DNA of 64,000 nucleotides from Arthrinium phaeospermum (lineage: Eukaryota > Ascomycota > Sordariomycetes > Amphisphaeriales > Apiosporaceae): contig QYRS01000004.1 in NCBI GenBank assembly GCA_006503535.1, positions 3,100,001 to 3,164,000 on the forward strand. Direction: 5' to 3'. The notes beneath the pieces were generated by a model that worked only from the letters and a program-made list of their open reading frames with translations, searched no databases and was not told the origin of the DNA. The stretch's first letter is position 1. Each line of letters begins with the position of its first letter. Shown here one piece after another: positions 1 through 11,641 of this stretch. The translations under genes were made by a program, and so were the position numbers.

Positions 1-3000
1 GTTGAACCGGAGCGTAAGCTGTTCATCCTCTTCGAACAGAATGGAGCACATATCTATCATATTCCTCCTTTCAGCAACCGTCAAGACAGGCGAGTTTAGA
101 CTGTCCCAGACAACTTGTTGCAGTTTAAGGTCATCCTTTGTCTTTTCTTTCAGTGCACTCAGGGCCAGATTGAGATTTTCGCGACGAGCCTTCGCCTTCT
201 GCTTAGCTTCGAGGGCGGTATCATCCACAATGAGGCCGGACTCGTGGCCAGCTGGCTTGTCCTTTTCGGGGTCCTCGTGCTCGCCGATAGCTATGCTAGC
301 CAATCCGCGACAAAATATCTTGAAGAGGCAACTCCGCACAAAGGGTGACGAATCCGTACCAATGACGGAAAGAAGGAATCGTAAGAATACCGGATGGGAC
401 ATGTGTCCAAGCTCCACCATGGACTCAAACCCTTTGATGCGGACAGCATCGATGGTCTTATCCTGTAGGTACTGGACAAAGACGAGAGGATCTGTTGGTA
501 TAACCTTGGCCTTCATCATCTGGCACAAGGCATCAAGTGCCGCAACCGTGAAGCAGTTCTGGTATGAAGGAGAGTACTCGTCCATTCTACGATACCGATC
601 GATCTCCTCCAACGCGCGTTCTTTGAACTCCTGCGGTTCTTTGTCGACAACAACCTCGTCGCCATCCTCGTCATCGTCCCTGTCGCCGAAGGACATGGAC
701 ATAGACATGGATGTCTTGGTTTTCTTCTCGTCAGGTATCTGACATGTTGCCAGAGCTTTGATGAGCTTACAGATATAGAACTGGTCCGAGAAACAGTTCT
801 CTTCGTTGTTGTTGCTCCGAAGTTGTTCCAGGATGAAGCGACGTGCCTCCTCGGGGCATTTGCCGTCCCTGTCCCGCACCTTTGCCACGGTCTCGACGAT
901 TGCACATTGGATCAGGTATTGCTGTTTGTTGAAGAAGTCATTCGGTTTGGGCGTGTATGTCCCTTCGTAACAGAAGAAAACCTGAAAGACTTTCAGGAGA
1001 TGTTTCAGCCCAATACGTTCCGCCGGACCATCTACGGCATGGAGCTGTAGTATCGTTGCCGCCATGGTGCGAATGCCATGGAAATAACGAGCATCGCGTA
1101 ATGTCCTTGTCAGGATGGTCGAGGCTAGAGGATGTGCACCGTTCTTATGCGAAAGCAGCTCCATATACAGCATCGAGTCTTGTTGTGCCACAACGTCCCT
1201 GTCCTGTTGCAACTGGGAGACGTACATGTAAGGCTGCATGTTGGTCTTCATGGTGCAAACCCATTCGAAATCGGCGTCCATGCGGATCCACTCGTACGAC
1301 TCCTGGTCCATCTGTGTTTCCTGGTCCTCATTCCAATCATGGAGACCCCATTCTTCCACGTCATCTTGGCTTTGGAGAACATCGCCAAGAGAGTACAGAA
1401 GTGCGCCGTCCTCTTGGTTCTCTTCCGTATTTTTGTTGGTGTTGGCCGCGATCTGTCGATCTCTCTGGCGCCTGCTCCTCTTGAGCCGCTTGTACTTGGT
1501 ATTATAGGGGATCTCGAATTTGATCGACTTGGCTGTGTCCTCTTTGATCTCTACTATGTGCTCATAGGGTGTGCCATCAGCCTCGTGGATCCGGATAGTC
1601 ATCGGCCCGCTGAAACAATGCTGCAGTTCGCCAGCCCAGACGGAGTGTGTTTCCTCCAACACGTCGCCCCAGAAGGCATTTTTGTCCAAAGCCCGAGCTT
1701 TGTGAGCAGCGATATCCTGGACTTGCCGGATCGTCATTTCCACGCAGAGCCGCTTTTTATTGAACTTCTGGTAGACGTCAAAGCGAGGACATCCGGACCC
1801 GAGAATCCACTGGCTCCAGAAGCTCTCGAGTCGAGTCTGCCCCTGCTTCTCACATGCCTTGCGGAAGGGCTCTGAGGCCAAGATTTCGTCACCCTGGTCG
1901 CCCGATGTGTTTGCCTTACTGACCATCTTGTTAATCAGTCGCACTATTGGTGCTGAGCTGGAAGACTTGCTAAGCCGACGGTCGAGAATGAAAAGCACCA
2001 ATGGTGCCTTCAGGTCCATGAATTCCACCTCGAAATCGCCCAGATGCAGGTGTTCACCCAGCGTATGCAGCGAAGGCCGATTCATGTCCACCTCGATGAG
2101 CTGGTCAGCTCTCGCCTTCATCGTAAATCTGTAATGGTTGTTACCACAGATGAACTTCATGAAGTAGTCTGTCATGAACCAAGCGATGCCCACTACGAGC
2201 CAGACATCCGCGCTAGTATTTGGGATGATGTTGATGCCAAACCACTGGCAGGCCAGAGCGTGGACTAGGATCCGAGTGGTCTCGATCTCGGTATCGATAA
2301 TCTCACGCGGATAAAGCAGCCGCGTACTGGCTATGGAAAAGCCACAGAGGGGTACGTTGTTCGCAACCATGTCATCCACAAAGCAGATCTTGTAGTTGTC
2401 GAAAGGATATCGGCCAAAGTTCATAGCAAATTGGTCGATAGCGGTGACAATAGCAGCGCAGGTGTTTCTGACTTCTTCGGCGCGTCCAGGAAGACAGTAG
2501 CCGTGAACTTTGGTTGCATTAGACCCAAGCTTGTTGTCATCCTCCTCCGTTCTGAACTCGGACCACAAGTCAACGTGTTCGAAGGGCCCTATGGTAAAGC
2601 CGATATGCCGAGCAGCCTTGTTGTGGCATTCGAACGTCATGGTCTTCTTCGTCTCGTCGTCCGAATCGAGGGTCTCATCTTCCAATTTGCCCGAGCAGAC
2701 AGCTGTCAACTCGAGTAGCTTGTCCTCTTCTGTGAAAGCATCGCCACGGCGTCGCGGCTCGTCTTCGCCATGTTTCCGCTTGCGATTGCCATTGAGCAGG
2801 CCGGTGGTTTGGGCAACCGGCGCTCGTTGGAATGCATCTCCCAGTGTCCTGGGGAAAGTGAGAGAGATCTTCCAACTGGACCGACAGCCGGGATCATCTA
2901 TGCAGGGGAATATGCACGACGCTATCCCCGGCTCGACCGAGTGTAACGTGTATAGATGGGGGTATCTTGAGTCGGCCTCGTCGACGCCAACAAATTGCAA

Positions 3001-3630
3001 GCCGTCCCGAATGTTGCGTAGAGTGAAGGGAATCGTGATTTTGTGAAACAGTTTCCCGTTCATTTCTTGCAGATGCTTATCGGCTGGATCTGGTTTCTGC
3101 TGCTTCTGCTGAAGAGGGGCATCCCGCAGCTTTATTAAACCGGCCTGTCGGTCCTTCAGTGACGGGAGAGTGACGCGAAGAGAACCATCCAGCGGCGTGC
3201 ACGAGTTATCTTTCTCGTGATCTGTTGCAGACAGCTCCTTCCGTCGGCGGTGCAGTAGCGAACGCATGCGATGTTTCCTGATCGCCCATTGCTGCGCACC
3301 CCATTCGTAGGCCGCCGGTGTGTCGGCAGCCGCATAGGGATCTTCGTAGACAGCCTTTGCCGGACAGCCGCTGACGGTGATTTTGTCTAAATCGATGTTG
3401 CACTGTCGCGCATCGATGAAGATCTCATCGAGGGAGTCATCCGTGACACTGATGAAAATATCGGCTCGTCCCTTGACGGCTTTCTCGCGCAAGTCGAAGT
3501 CCAGCCACACCTGCTCCCGGAAGACGGAGTAGGGATGAACCGGTGTATCCTCAATCGGAGGTTCACCAGAAGCGCCGGCGTCGCCATCCTGCGCGGGCAC
3601 CTGATCCGGCTCGATGATGGCGCCAGGCAT
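1..3630 (-). CDS. TAF2: TFIID subunit 2 (TAF2/Tsm1), C-terminus cut by window edge
   Basis: One uninterrupted frame of 1,210 codons runs from an ATG at 3630 off the left edge; an in-frame TGA lies a short way upstream, so 3630 is the first usable ATG. The product resembles TAF2, the large TFIID subunit that contacts Initiator DNA during Pol II pre-initiation complex assembly. The N-terminal half has the M1-aminopeptidase-like fold. At the zinc-site position the HEXXH motif reads HALAC (residues 457-461), followed by QWFG, and the downstream glutamate of the family (around 480) is Val, so no peptidase activity is expected. This degeneration is normal for TAF2. The later part is a HEAT-like helical region with acidic inserts, for example a Met/Ser/Asp-rich stretch near 660-710. 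No intron or frameshift is seen. The missing part is the C-terminus. Confidence 0.93.
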   Translation of the reverse strand, partial: MPGAIIEPDQVPAQDGDAGASGEPPIEDTPVHPYSVFREQVWLDFDLREKAVKGRADIFISVTDDSLDEIFIDARQCNIDLDKITVSGCPAKAVYEDPYAAADTPAAYEWGAQQWAIRKHRMRSLLHRRRKELSATDHEKDNSCTPLDGSLRVTLPSLKDRQAGLIKLRDAPLQQKQQKPDPADKHLQEMNGKLFHKITIPFTLRNIRDGLQFVGVDEADSRYPHLYTLHSVEPGIASCIFPCIDDPGCRSSWKISLTFPRTLGDAFQRAPVAQTTGLLNGNRKRKHGEDEPRRRGDAFTEEDKLLELTAVCSGKLEDETLDSDDETKKTMTFECHNKAARHIGFTIGPFEHVDLWSEFRTEEDDNKLGSNATKVHGYCLPGRAEEVRNTCAAIVTAIDQFAMNFGRYPFDNYKICFVDDMVANNVPLCGFSIASTRLLYPREIIDTEIETTRILVHALACQWFGINIIPNTSADVWLVVGIAWFMTDYFMKFICGNNHYRFTMKARADQLIEVDMNRPSLHTLGEHLHLGDFEVEFMDLKAPLVLFILDRRLSKSSSSAPIVRLINKMVSKANTSGDQGDEILASEPFRKACEKQGQTRLESFWSQWILGSGCPRFDVYQKFNKKRLCVEMTIRQVQDIAAHKARALDKNAFWGDVLEETHSVWAGELQHCFSGPMTIRIHEADGTPYEHIVEIKEDTAKSIKFEIPYNTKYKRLKRSRRQRDRQIAANTNKNTEENQEDGALLYSLGDVLQSQDDVEEWGLHDWNEDQETQMDQESYEWIRMDADFEWVCTMKTNMQPYMYVSQLQQDRDVVAQQDSMLYMELLSHKNGAHPLASTILTRTLRDARYFHGIRTMAATILQLHAVDGPAERIGLKHLLKVFQVFFCYEGTYTPKPNDFFNKQQYLIQCAIVETVAKVRDRDGKCPEEARRFILEQLRSNNNEENCFSDQFYICKLIKALATCQIPDEKKTKTSMSMSMSFGDRDDDEDGDEVVVDKEPQEFKERALEEIDRYRRMDEYSPSYQNCFTVAALDALCQMMKAKVIPTDPLVFVQYLQDKTIDAVRIKGFESMVELGHMSHPVFLRFLLSVIGTDSSPFVRSCLFKIFCRGLASIAIGEHEDPEKDKPAGHESGLIVDDTALEAKQKAKARRENLNLALSALKEKTKDDLKLQQVVWDSLNSPVLTVAERRNMIDMCSILFEEDEQLTLRFN

Positions 3631-6220
3631 CGTCAAGGCAGTCGGCGCGTTACGAAGACCGCAATCGAGTATCGGAGACGCCTTTCATGGAGTCGGATCG
3701 ACGGGTTGCGTGGTAGAGCGAAGAGGTAGTTGGTAGTCGAAGGCGCTGGAGAGGCCGAAATGTGTAGTGTGAGGTGACTGTGATCAAGAGAACACGCGAT
3801 CCGTCGTTAGTGGCAGGCGCGAAGTGATTCGGTCAGTGGTGGCCCGGTCCGAGGTAAACGGAGAAAGATTTGCAGGCCGTAAAGAGTAGTGAATTAAATT
3901 ATCTGATGCAGCGCAAGTGACGAAGTGTCGGGGATACACGAAAGGTAGCGAAAGGTTGAAGTGGGGGACTCTCTTGGAGCAGGCGTCGGTGCGATCCTCA
4001 GGTTGGGAGAGAGCTTGCTTCGCTCGTATGGCGACGTACGAAGGCGGCGCAATTGATGGACACAAGTCGGTTGGTGAAAAGAAGTAATTCCGCTATGGTA
4101 AGGATAGATAACGCGGTGTAAATGTATTCTCAAACCGTTGTAATCGCGCAAGTCGTTGCCACAAAGGCGAGGGTATAAAAAAAAGACCAGGCCGACGTTC
4201 ACGATGTCGCAGTGCCGTGCAATTGCAGCCTTGCTGCTGGAGATACTTCAGAACCGTACCGCTGGTGACTGACTGCTGGTCTGACCACCACCTCCAGGCT
4301 GACTGATCGGAGAAGGGTGCCAGTGGTTGATACCTGAGCTTTCGGGGAAATTAGAGAGCTTGAGCCAATCAAGATCGGTTCTAAGCTACAATCAGTGGGG
4401 TCCTCTTCCTCCCAGCCGCGCCAAGAAAAAAGACGCGTTCAGGTCGCAAGAGGTCTGAAGCCGAATATTTTGACTGAGGCTCTCTACCAATCCAATGCTT
4501 ATGACATAACCCCTGTCACTTCTCATCGCAACTGCCCAGCAGCCATTAGCGGCACCTGACTAATACGCCATGGCAAAGCTCAACTCAGTCAATCGTCCCT
4601 TGTCTGACTAATAATAAGCTACCTACTCCTTCAGCAATATCAAATAGGTTTGGACGTTTGACGTCTGGTTTGATCTAGGCATACGGATACAGGAGGCTAT
4701 ATAACTGTCGTGGCGTCAACTACCGTATGTTTGACACAGCTATTGAGGAAGGGAAGGGCAATGGATGACCACCTGAAATTTGCAAAGCACTTTACCAACT
4801 GGTCGCAATACACCTGTAAACCCTACTAGGATCCTGATGTGCCTGGTCAATTCTAGCATTTACAGTGAGCCCAGGTCGAGCTGTATGAAAGCCCTGTAGC
4901 AGTGGCAGACCGATCCAAGGGGTGCAAGTCGTTGAAGCTGATAGAGTTGCCAGCTCAGCATATCCGTGAGCGTCTGGGCCCAGGATTGCTTAGAACATAT
5001 AATCAAGGCTGCAATTAGTTGTTCTTCGATTTACACACATCACTTCTTCGGCGGAATATGTCACATTTGATTCTCCGATCCTTCCGCTATGACACGCTGG
5101 CGTAGTCACGTCAATCATCGGCGTAGTTGACACTCCTATCCTCAACAAGTCGCATACGAGTCCGTTCCAGTTACCGTCGTTCCCATACTGCGAACCAGTT
5201 CTCTCCAGCATCGAAGACACATGCGAAGAAAAGAAAAGGAACGGTCTTACCCCTGTTAACGAAATCGCGCTGCAGATGGTACACGATGTCCTCGGTGGTG
5301 CCAAGGGGCATATCTGGTGGGGTGCTACATCTGCAATATGTTCCCTAAGGTGGTAAAATAGCTGGCTCCCGAATTCGGTATTGTACCATGTGAACAACGC
5401 AGCAAGGGGCATGAAAGAAACTCGGCAGTACTACCTGAGCAACCCAGCGCCTCTACACGCAACCTTTCAACCCCTACGCTTAGTACCGTCAGTTTCTTAG
5501 GTGAGTCTTTAGGTATGCTCGCCTGGTCAGGGATGGGCCATGAAAGGCAAGGAACTCATGGTCTTCTGATAGAACGAGTAGAAGTGACAGTGTTCCAGAA
5601 GCCAAGCGTTGAGTCCCACGCCTGGTAGTCGACAGTTACCCATTCATTCTGGTTCTTGCCAGTGTTCTCATTGCTACTGCCTGTTTCGATTCTTCCATAA
5701 CTTCCTAGAGTAATTGTCGGAGGGAACAGACGTCGGCCATGCTGGCATCTAGAGACCACAGCTCAGGTCCTTGAGGATTGCCTGCATGATCGACTGGTCC
5801 ATATGGGTGCATGTTAGTTCTAATTCGCATGGCATGGTTTAAAGATGCCACCGATTAGTGGACTTAAACGTACAATAAGGCTTGACAAATCCTCAGCCTA
5901 GATGACGTCCTAACATGTGTTCACATCAAAGCTTTTACGCGGGTGTCAATAGTCACGATACCAAACGTTACCTACGATAAAATGCCTTGGATTTCACAAG
6001 ACTTGGTATCCTTGTACATGCATGTCAATGATGCTTTAGTAACAGAGGACTAGAGGATACATTCGAGCTCAGTCGTAGCTAAATGATCCACGGTGGGATA
6101 TCAATCATTATCCCGCACAGTACGCCGTGGTATGCCCAGTAAAATGCAGTCAAGCCGATCATACGACCGAAGTATGGCACAACTCGTGGTAGTCCTACCG
6201 GCCGGAGGTGCTCCGAATCA
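3631..6220. other. Intergenic region between TAF2 and the SAS4-like gene
   Basis: This 2.6-kb stretch should hold the TAF2 promoter and leader (next to 3630) and the 3' end of the SAS4-like gene (next to 6221). A TATAAAAAAA string on the plus strand near 4174 is not followed by a convincing reading frame. The longest open frame, a 140-codon minus-strand frame at 4990-5412, has no recognisable domain. I see no RNA gene or transposon here. Confidence 0.5.
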
Positions 6221-8210
6221 TCATGTTTTGCGTCCCCTCTTGTCACGCCGTTTCCGCCGCGCGCGGCTCTTCATGTAGTCCTCGTCCCGGTATTCCTCGG
6301 ACAGGTCAAAGTCATCCTCCTCGAATTCGGGGATCGGATGACCCCAGGCCATCACTACACGGCCTCTCCGGCTCTTTCTCAGAGCCGCCTCACGCTCGTG
6401 CCGCTTGCTGAAGAACGACGTGAACTCCCGCGGGGGCACCCAGAAATCTGGAGGTGGCGGCAACTCTGTCCGAGATCTCCTGGCCCCTGTCGGTGCCGCA
6501 TACTTGGCTCGGGCGAGGGCCTCTTCGTGCAACTGCTTGGCGATGGAAGCGTCTACATCGCTGTGGTCTGGTGGGTCGCCATCGCTCACGCTGTCGGGGA
6601 TCTCTCGATCAGAATCAGCGCCAATCATTTCATCATCCTGCTCGCTGTCCCCAGCTTCATCTGCGTCTTCTTCCGACTCACTTGGCTCTTCTGAGCCTTC
6701 TGACCCGGCTTCTCGCTCGGCTAGTGCCCGTTCTCTTTCGAGCTTCAGTCGTTTCTCCTCCTGGGTCCAGTTACGGAACTTCTCCAGAATGCCCTGGCAG
6801 CCGCGTATGAAGTGATCTCGTGCTGGCTCAAATGTCTTTTTCCGACTCTCCGTGACTCCATTAACACCCATCGTCCTTAGCCAATCATGTCCCTGTAGAT
6901 CGCTGAGTAGTCGCACTATCTGGTCGCGCTCGTGCTGAGCACGCCCTCTCTCTGTATTGCGGATCGACTTTTCCAGTCGCTCGGCTCTTCTATGTGCAGG
7001 TTCATAGTATTCGTCCGCCAGAGGATCCTCGTCGTCATCGTCGTCGTTGTCTTGGACAAGTACATCACTGACAATTTCCGAATCAAACAGGTTCGTATAC
7101 AGCTCGTCTCCATATGATTTTACAGGGAAATCGTCATTGGGCGTTGCAAACGTCGAATGGGGGTGCGCTAGCTGACTGCCAGGCTTGGTTGCGTGTGATG
7201 CTGCATGCCGGCTGGGCAAGGTGCGGACACCAGGAGCATGCGCATCGTGGGTTGCATCGGAGTCGAAAATGACTATAGGAGTATCGACGTTGAGGACATC
7301 TGTTGGGGCAAGTCCGAGTTAGCCATAATTCAATGATTCCAAGCCATGAACAAAAATTAAATATACACAGATGAAAAGGGGGCGGCGGCAGGGCTGGACC
7401 GGTCTGCCTGGGATTGTACGTACGCTGCTCCTTTGGATCGTTGCCAATTACCTCATCGTAATCGGGGAAATAGGCGGAAAGCTCGCTTTTGAACCTCGTT
7501 TGTTCCTGCGAACGTAGTTTCCGGCCTCCCTGTTCTTTGGGTGGTTGGGTGGTGGCAGCGGTCGGGTTCGGTTGCAGTCTGTCTAGCTCGTGTTTAATGC
7601 CATTTTTAACTTTTTCTTGATGCCGTGTAAGCGACGGCAGTGGTGATTGTTGGCTGCTATTGCTATTACTATTGTCGTCGGTTGCGGGCGTTTGGCTGTG
7701 TGATGCTGACTGATCGGCAGCGGCGGCAAAAGGGGGCGGAGATTCCGAGCCGGGAGGAGGGGGGGTTTGCTGTTGTCGTTGCTGGTGCAGTTTTCGCTGA
7801 GTTGTCGCGACGGTCGCAGGTTTGGCGGCGCTCTGAGTGGTGCTCTGGGGTCTCACCGCAATTGATTTCGGTGGGCTAATGCCTGGTGGTATGGATCGCG
7901 AGATGATTTCTACGGCGATTCGGGCCCTTTTGGACTTTGGATGGTCCAAGTTGGTGTCGATTATCTCCAGAGGGCGCTTCATTCGAGCGGGATGGGTTTG
8001 CTGAGGGATGTTTGGGTGGCTGCTGCGCGTCGAGGTTGTGGTCGCGATACTGTTGCTGTTGCTAGCAGTCGGGGCACTGGTGGTAATCTCACTCCGACCC
8101 CGTTTCGCAGCAGCAGCAGCAGCAGCAGCACCTCCTCGCCCGCTACCGCGCTCCTGTCGCTGTTGGGCCTCTGAAGCGTGTCGGGTGGACCGCCGATTGA
8201 TTGTCGCCAT
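6221..8210 (-). CDS. SAS complex subunit 4-like chromatin protein
   Basis: Two exons, 8210-7424 and 7299-6221, joined by a 124-bp intron (donor GTACGT, acceptor CAACAG, phase 1), give 621 residues. Residues 1-260 are low complexity: Ala, Gln, Ser, Thr and Pro rich, with an Ala run and basic NLS-like patches. In the second half, a segment containing DWLRTMG, GVTESRKK and FEPARDHF matches the 'something about silencing' SAS4-type domain, which in yeast binds the MYST acetyltransferase Sas2 in a complex that acetylates H4K16. An acidic Glu/Asp/Ser stretch and a basic C-terminus (RRKRRDKRGRKT) follow. The start is the first ATG of the frame (MATINRRST). A role in a MYST acetyltransferase complex is inferred from the family; only the domain match is seen here. 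Confidence 0.82.
8107..8130. repeat. (GCA)8 microsatellite inside the SAS4-like coding region
   Basis: Eight perfect GCA units. On the minus strand they encode the alanine run near residue 30 of the SAS4-like protein. Triplet length keeps the frame, so length polymorphism between strains would be tolerated. Confidence 0.9.
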
Positions 8211-9163
8211 TGGTAAGAATGGTGCAGATTGTTGGCAGAGTCCGTCGGCATGGTCTTCTCAGGGTACACGCATCAAGAAGCTGGTTTCATCGCGATTCAA
8301 CATGGTCTGCTGCAGGGTGAATTGAAATGCGCTTGCGATCTTTCCCTCTTCTGAAGTTGGGTCGACTGCTGTGCTTTTTTGGCAAGCATCAATGGGAGCG
8401 CTGGAGGCAGTCGACCACCAACTGAAGCCCCAGGTAGCTTTTGTAGCCTGCCTTAGGGGGTTCTAGCGCATCAAACGCCTGAAGAGCTTCTCCTTTAGCT
8501 GGTACGCATGAATCCAACCCACTGTAATGAACATGTGAGTACGTGCATTTCTCGATACCGCCCTCTTCGTTACAGTTGAAGGATATGCCCAACAAAGACT
8601 TAAGTACCGGAGAATGACAAGCAAACAATCACGCAAACCTTGAAGTGAAGGTGTCAATCAATAGATGACCAAATACCAAAGACCAAGCAATTCCAGAATT
8701 GCGGAAAAGGCCTTTAAAAGTTGAACCTTAGACACTCTTGTTAAGCAAAAGCCCACATTGCGCTCGAATCAAACATGCAAGCCTAGTCAATTGCCATTCA
8801 CCTCCATCCCAGTCGCCAGTGTAGGTAGTGGTATGAAGACAAATACGTCAGAATCAGCTGTAACCTTACCTGACATCCGTCAATTGCCCTTTGATTGGAC
8901 TGGCAAAAGTCGTCCCACGCCGTACCAAAGCATCCGAACTCATGAACATGACCAATCCGTCCTTGTCCTTGCATATACGATCCCGTGGGGTTCGTTCCCT
9001 TTCCGGTCTCCAGCCAGCTAGGCGGGCTGTGCTGGTCGCTGGTGGTGCCAGCTCGAAGTGATCAATTGTAGCGCAGAATAGTACATCGTGTCCGCAAGTT
9101 TCAGCTATATTCGTGCCTTTGTCCAACCAACCGGGTAGACTAATGCACTAGTCGAAGTCAAGC
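8211..9163. other. Divergent intergenic region, SAS4-like gene and UAP1
   Basis: The two genes face away from each other, so this 0.95-kb stretch carries both promoters. Apart from the UAP1 TATA box at its right end I see no recognisable element and no credible extra gene. Confidence 0.5.
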
Positions 9164-9170
9164 TATAAAT
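9164..9170 (+). promoter_or_regulatory. TATA box of UAP1
   Basis: TATAAAT lies 164 bp upstream of the UAP1 ATG and is followed by a C/T-rich tract (about 9180-9320), the usual layout of a fungal start-site region. No ATG occurs between the box and the chosen start codon. Confidence 0.6.
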
Positions 9171-9327
9171 AAAGTCAAGGGCCCCTCTCCCCCTTTGCTT
9201 CCAGGGTCTATTCTTGCTTGTTGATCCCCAACTTCCCTCTCCCTCTGCGATTGACGACATTCTTCCCTACTCTCGACCCCCAAGTACTCAGTCGTTTATA
9301 TACTATACCTGCCCCACCTCAGACACC

Positions 9328-10931
9328 ATGGCGCCGGCACCGTTCAACGAGCAGAATGTCCAGGCCCAGAAGGAGCGGTATGCCGCTGCTGGCCAGGGCC
9401 AGGTGCACGCCTTCTACGACACCCTCTCCGACGCCGAGAAGGAAGCCCTCTACATCCAGCTCGAGGGCTTCAACCCCAAAGAGATCAACGAGATCACCGA
9501 GCGAGCTCTGGCCCCCGCCCCGGCCGAAGAGAAGCCCGCCACCGTCGAGCCCCTCCCCGAGTCCGCCACCGCCAGTATCCTCGACTCCAAGCAAGAGGAC
9601 ATTGACCGCTGGTACGAGCTGGGACTGAAGCTCATTGCCGAGAACAAGGTCGCCGTCGTGCTCATGGCCGGTGGCCAGGGCACTCGCCTGGGCAGCAAGG
9701 CCCCCAAGGGCTGCTTCAACATCAAGCTGCCCTCAAACAAGTCCCTGTTCCAGATCCAGGGTGAGAGAATCCTCAAGGCGCAAGAGCTGGCCCAGAAGAA
9801 GCACTCTCCCAAGGAGAAGGTCACCATCCCCTGGTACGTCATGACCAGCGGCCCTACCCGCCAGAACACCGAGAACTTCTTCAAGGGCAAGTCGCTGGGC
9901 GATGTCCTGCCCGATGAGACCGAGGAAGACCGCCAAAAGCGTGGTTCTCACTTCGGTCTGGACAAGCAGGATGTCATGATCTTCGAGCAGGGCGTCCTGC
10001 CTTGCATCTCCAACGAGGGCAAGATCATGCTCGAGAGCAAGGGCAAGGTCGCTGTCGCCCCTGATGGCAACGGTGGACTGTACAAGGCTCTGTACCAGGC
10101 TCCCATCAACTCCAAGTTCGGTGCCAGCACCGGCACCGTGCTGGAGGACATGAAGGCTCGTGGTGTCGAGCACATCCACGCCTACTGCGTGGACAACTGC
10201 CTGGTCAAGGTGGCGGACCCCGTCTTCATCGGCTTCTCCGCCGAGAAGAAGGTGTCGCTGGCCACCAAGGTGGTGCGTAAGCGCAACGCGACCGAGTCGG
10301 TGGGCCTGATCCTGTCCAAGAACGGCAAGCCCGACGTCGTCGAGTACTCCGAGATCGACAGCGCCACGGCCGAGGCCAAGGACCCCCAGCAGCCCGACGT
10401 CCTCAAGTTCCGCGCCGCCAACATCGTCAACCACTACTACTCCTTCGAGTACCTCAACGGCATGGACCAGTGGATGTCCAAGCTGCCCCACCACATTGCG
10501 CGCAAGAAGATTCCCTGCGTCGACACCGACTCCGGCAACGCCGTCAAGCCCGAGAAGCCCAACGGCATCAAGCTCGAGCAGTTCGTGTTTGACAACTTCA
10601 ACATGCTGGAGCTCAACGACTTCGCCTGCCTCGAGGTTAAGCGCGAGGATGAGTTCTCCCCTTGAAGAACGGTACCGATGCCAAGGATGACAACATGATT
10701 ACCAGCAAGAGCGACATCATGGCGCAAGGTCAGCGATGGGCCAAGGCTGCTGGCGCTGTTGTCAAGAACGAGGGTCTCGAGGTCTCCCCATTGACAAGCT
10801 ACGTAAGTTTACTTCTGACCTGCCAACTCACCAACCAAGCTTCTGGAAACTTTTACTAATACTTGCTTTTATAGGCCGGCGAGGGCTTGGAGAAGTACAA
10901 TGGACAGGAGATCTCTGCTGAAGCGATCTAA
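9328..10931 (+). CDS. UAP1: UDP-N-acetylglucosamine pyrophosphorylase (apparent 1-nt frameshift)
   Basis: Converts UTP plus N-acetylglucosamine-1-phosphate to UDP-GlcNAc in the cytosol, the precursor of chitin, N-glycans and GPI anchors. The ATG at 9328 sits in CACCATGG, and the frame runs 445 codons to a TGA at 10663. The nucleotide-binding loop [11 protein letters not shown] is at residues 112-122, with [10 protein letters not shown] and [10 protein letters not shown] downstream, all typical of eukaryotic UAP1/Qri1. The conserved REDEFSPLKN block is split: REDEFSP is in frame 1 and LKN continues in the next frame, because a C run at 10658-10661 is one base short. The rest ([20 protein letters not shown]) is followed by a 72-bp intron (10803-10874) and a last exon ending at 10931. 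Corrected length is about 510 residues, normal for the family. An undercalled C is more likely than a true lesion, since the gene is normally essential. Confidence 0.93.
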
Positions 10932-11530
10932 GTGCCCTATAAGGAATGGGTTGGTTATGGACTAGACAAAAAAAAGCAACTGTTGGAATGGTTTATGACG
11001 TGAATGAGTAGACTTTTGAGGCACAGTTTCATACTTTGAGACTTGCAAAACCAACCTGAATATAATCACATGGCAAAATAATGAGTGCATTGAAGTCAAA
11101 TATATTTGGCCTAGAGCGCGTTTTTCAGCATTCAGTTCCAGCTCTCCTAGATGAAGTTCCCTAATATGCAAGCTGTGTTAAACATTGCACTGCCTTCAAT
11201 GCGAAGCAATGTAGTTGATCAGCATGTACCTATCTTGGACTATACACGCTTCTTGACAATGACTTGTCTTTGGTCCAATGATCATGCAAGATCATCAAAC
11301 TTGAAGTCGGCTATTCTCACCTTAGCTATGATGTATATCCGGGAAAGGGAGAAGGGGCTCCAGTCTGTGGCTCTTGAACCACCCTCTTCCTGGGCATGGT
11401 CCCCCTATCCCAAAGTAAGTGTTGCTAGTTCTATCCACTCATCCGTCGTCTCCAACCAACGCAAATCGTACCGCCTCTCTGCAAAGCCGCTTTGGTATAT
11501 AGTCCACTATAACAAAGGCTTTTTCCATCA
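10932..11530. other. 3' flank of UAP1 and 5' flank of tRNA-Glu
   Basis: About 600 bp holding the UAP1 3' UTR (A-rich AAAAAAAGC near 10968) and the upstream flank of the tRNA gene. No further gene is supported. Confidence 0.5.
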
Positions 11531-11637
11531 TCCGATGTGGTGTAGTGGTTAACATTAGTCGCTCTCATTCCCGAGTTCTGTCTAGAAGTCGTACGAAAAA
11601 GTACCGACTAGCCCGGGGTTCGATTCCCCGCATCGGA
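11531..11637 (+). tRNA. tRNA-Glu (anticodon CTC) with a 36-nt intron
   Basis: The acceptor arms TCCGATG and CATCGGA pair perfectly over seven bases. The D arm contains AGTGGTTA, the anticodon stem is AGTCG/CGACT, and the T arm is CGGGG-TTCGATT-CCCCG. The anticodon loop reads C-T-CTC-A before an insertion, which places CTC at 11564-11566 and the intron at 11568-11603, exactly after position 37, the canonical site cut by the tRNA splicing endonuclease. A T5 run lies a few bases downstream. The mature tRNA decodes GAG. Confidence 0.95.
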
Positions 11638-11641
11638 AGTA

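Noticed and set aside
2..2875. Long plus-strand frames opposite TAF2 (up to 247 codons)
   Set aside because: They are antisense shadows of the TAF2 exon.
4174..4300. Plus-strand TATAAAAAAA followed by an ATG at 4204
   Set aside because: The frame is only 22 codons and no reasonable splice extends it.
4990..5412. 140-codon minus-strand frame
   Set aside because: No domain, no coding-like composition, and it lies in a region where all frames are similarly open by chance.
10637..10670. An intron (GTTAAG...GAAG) removing the UAP1 stop codon
   Set aside because: It would delete the conserved REDEFSP block and is only 34 nt; a missing C explains the data better.
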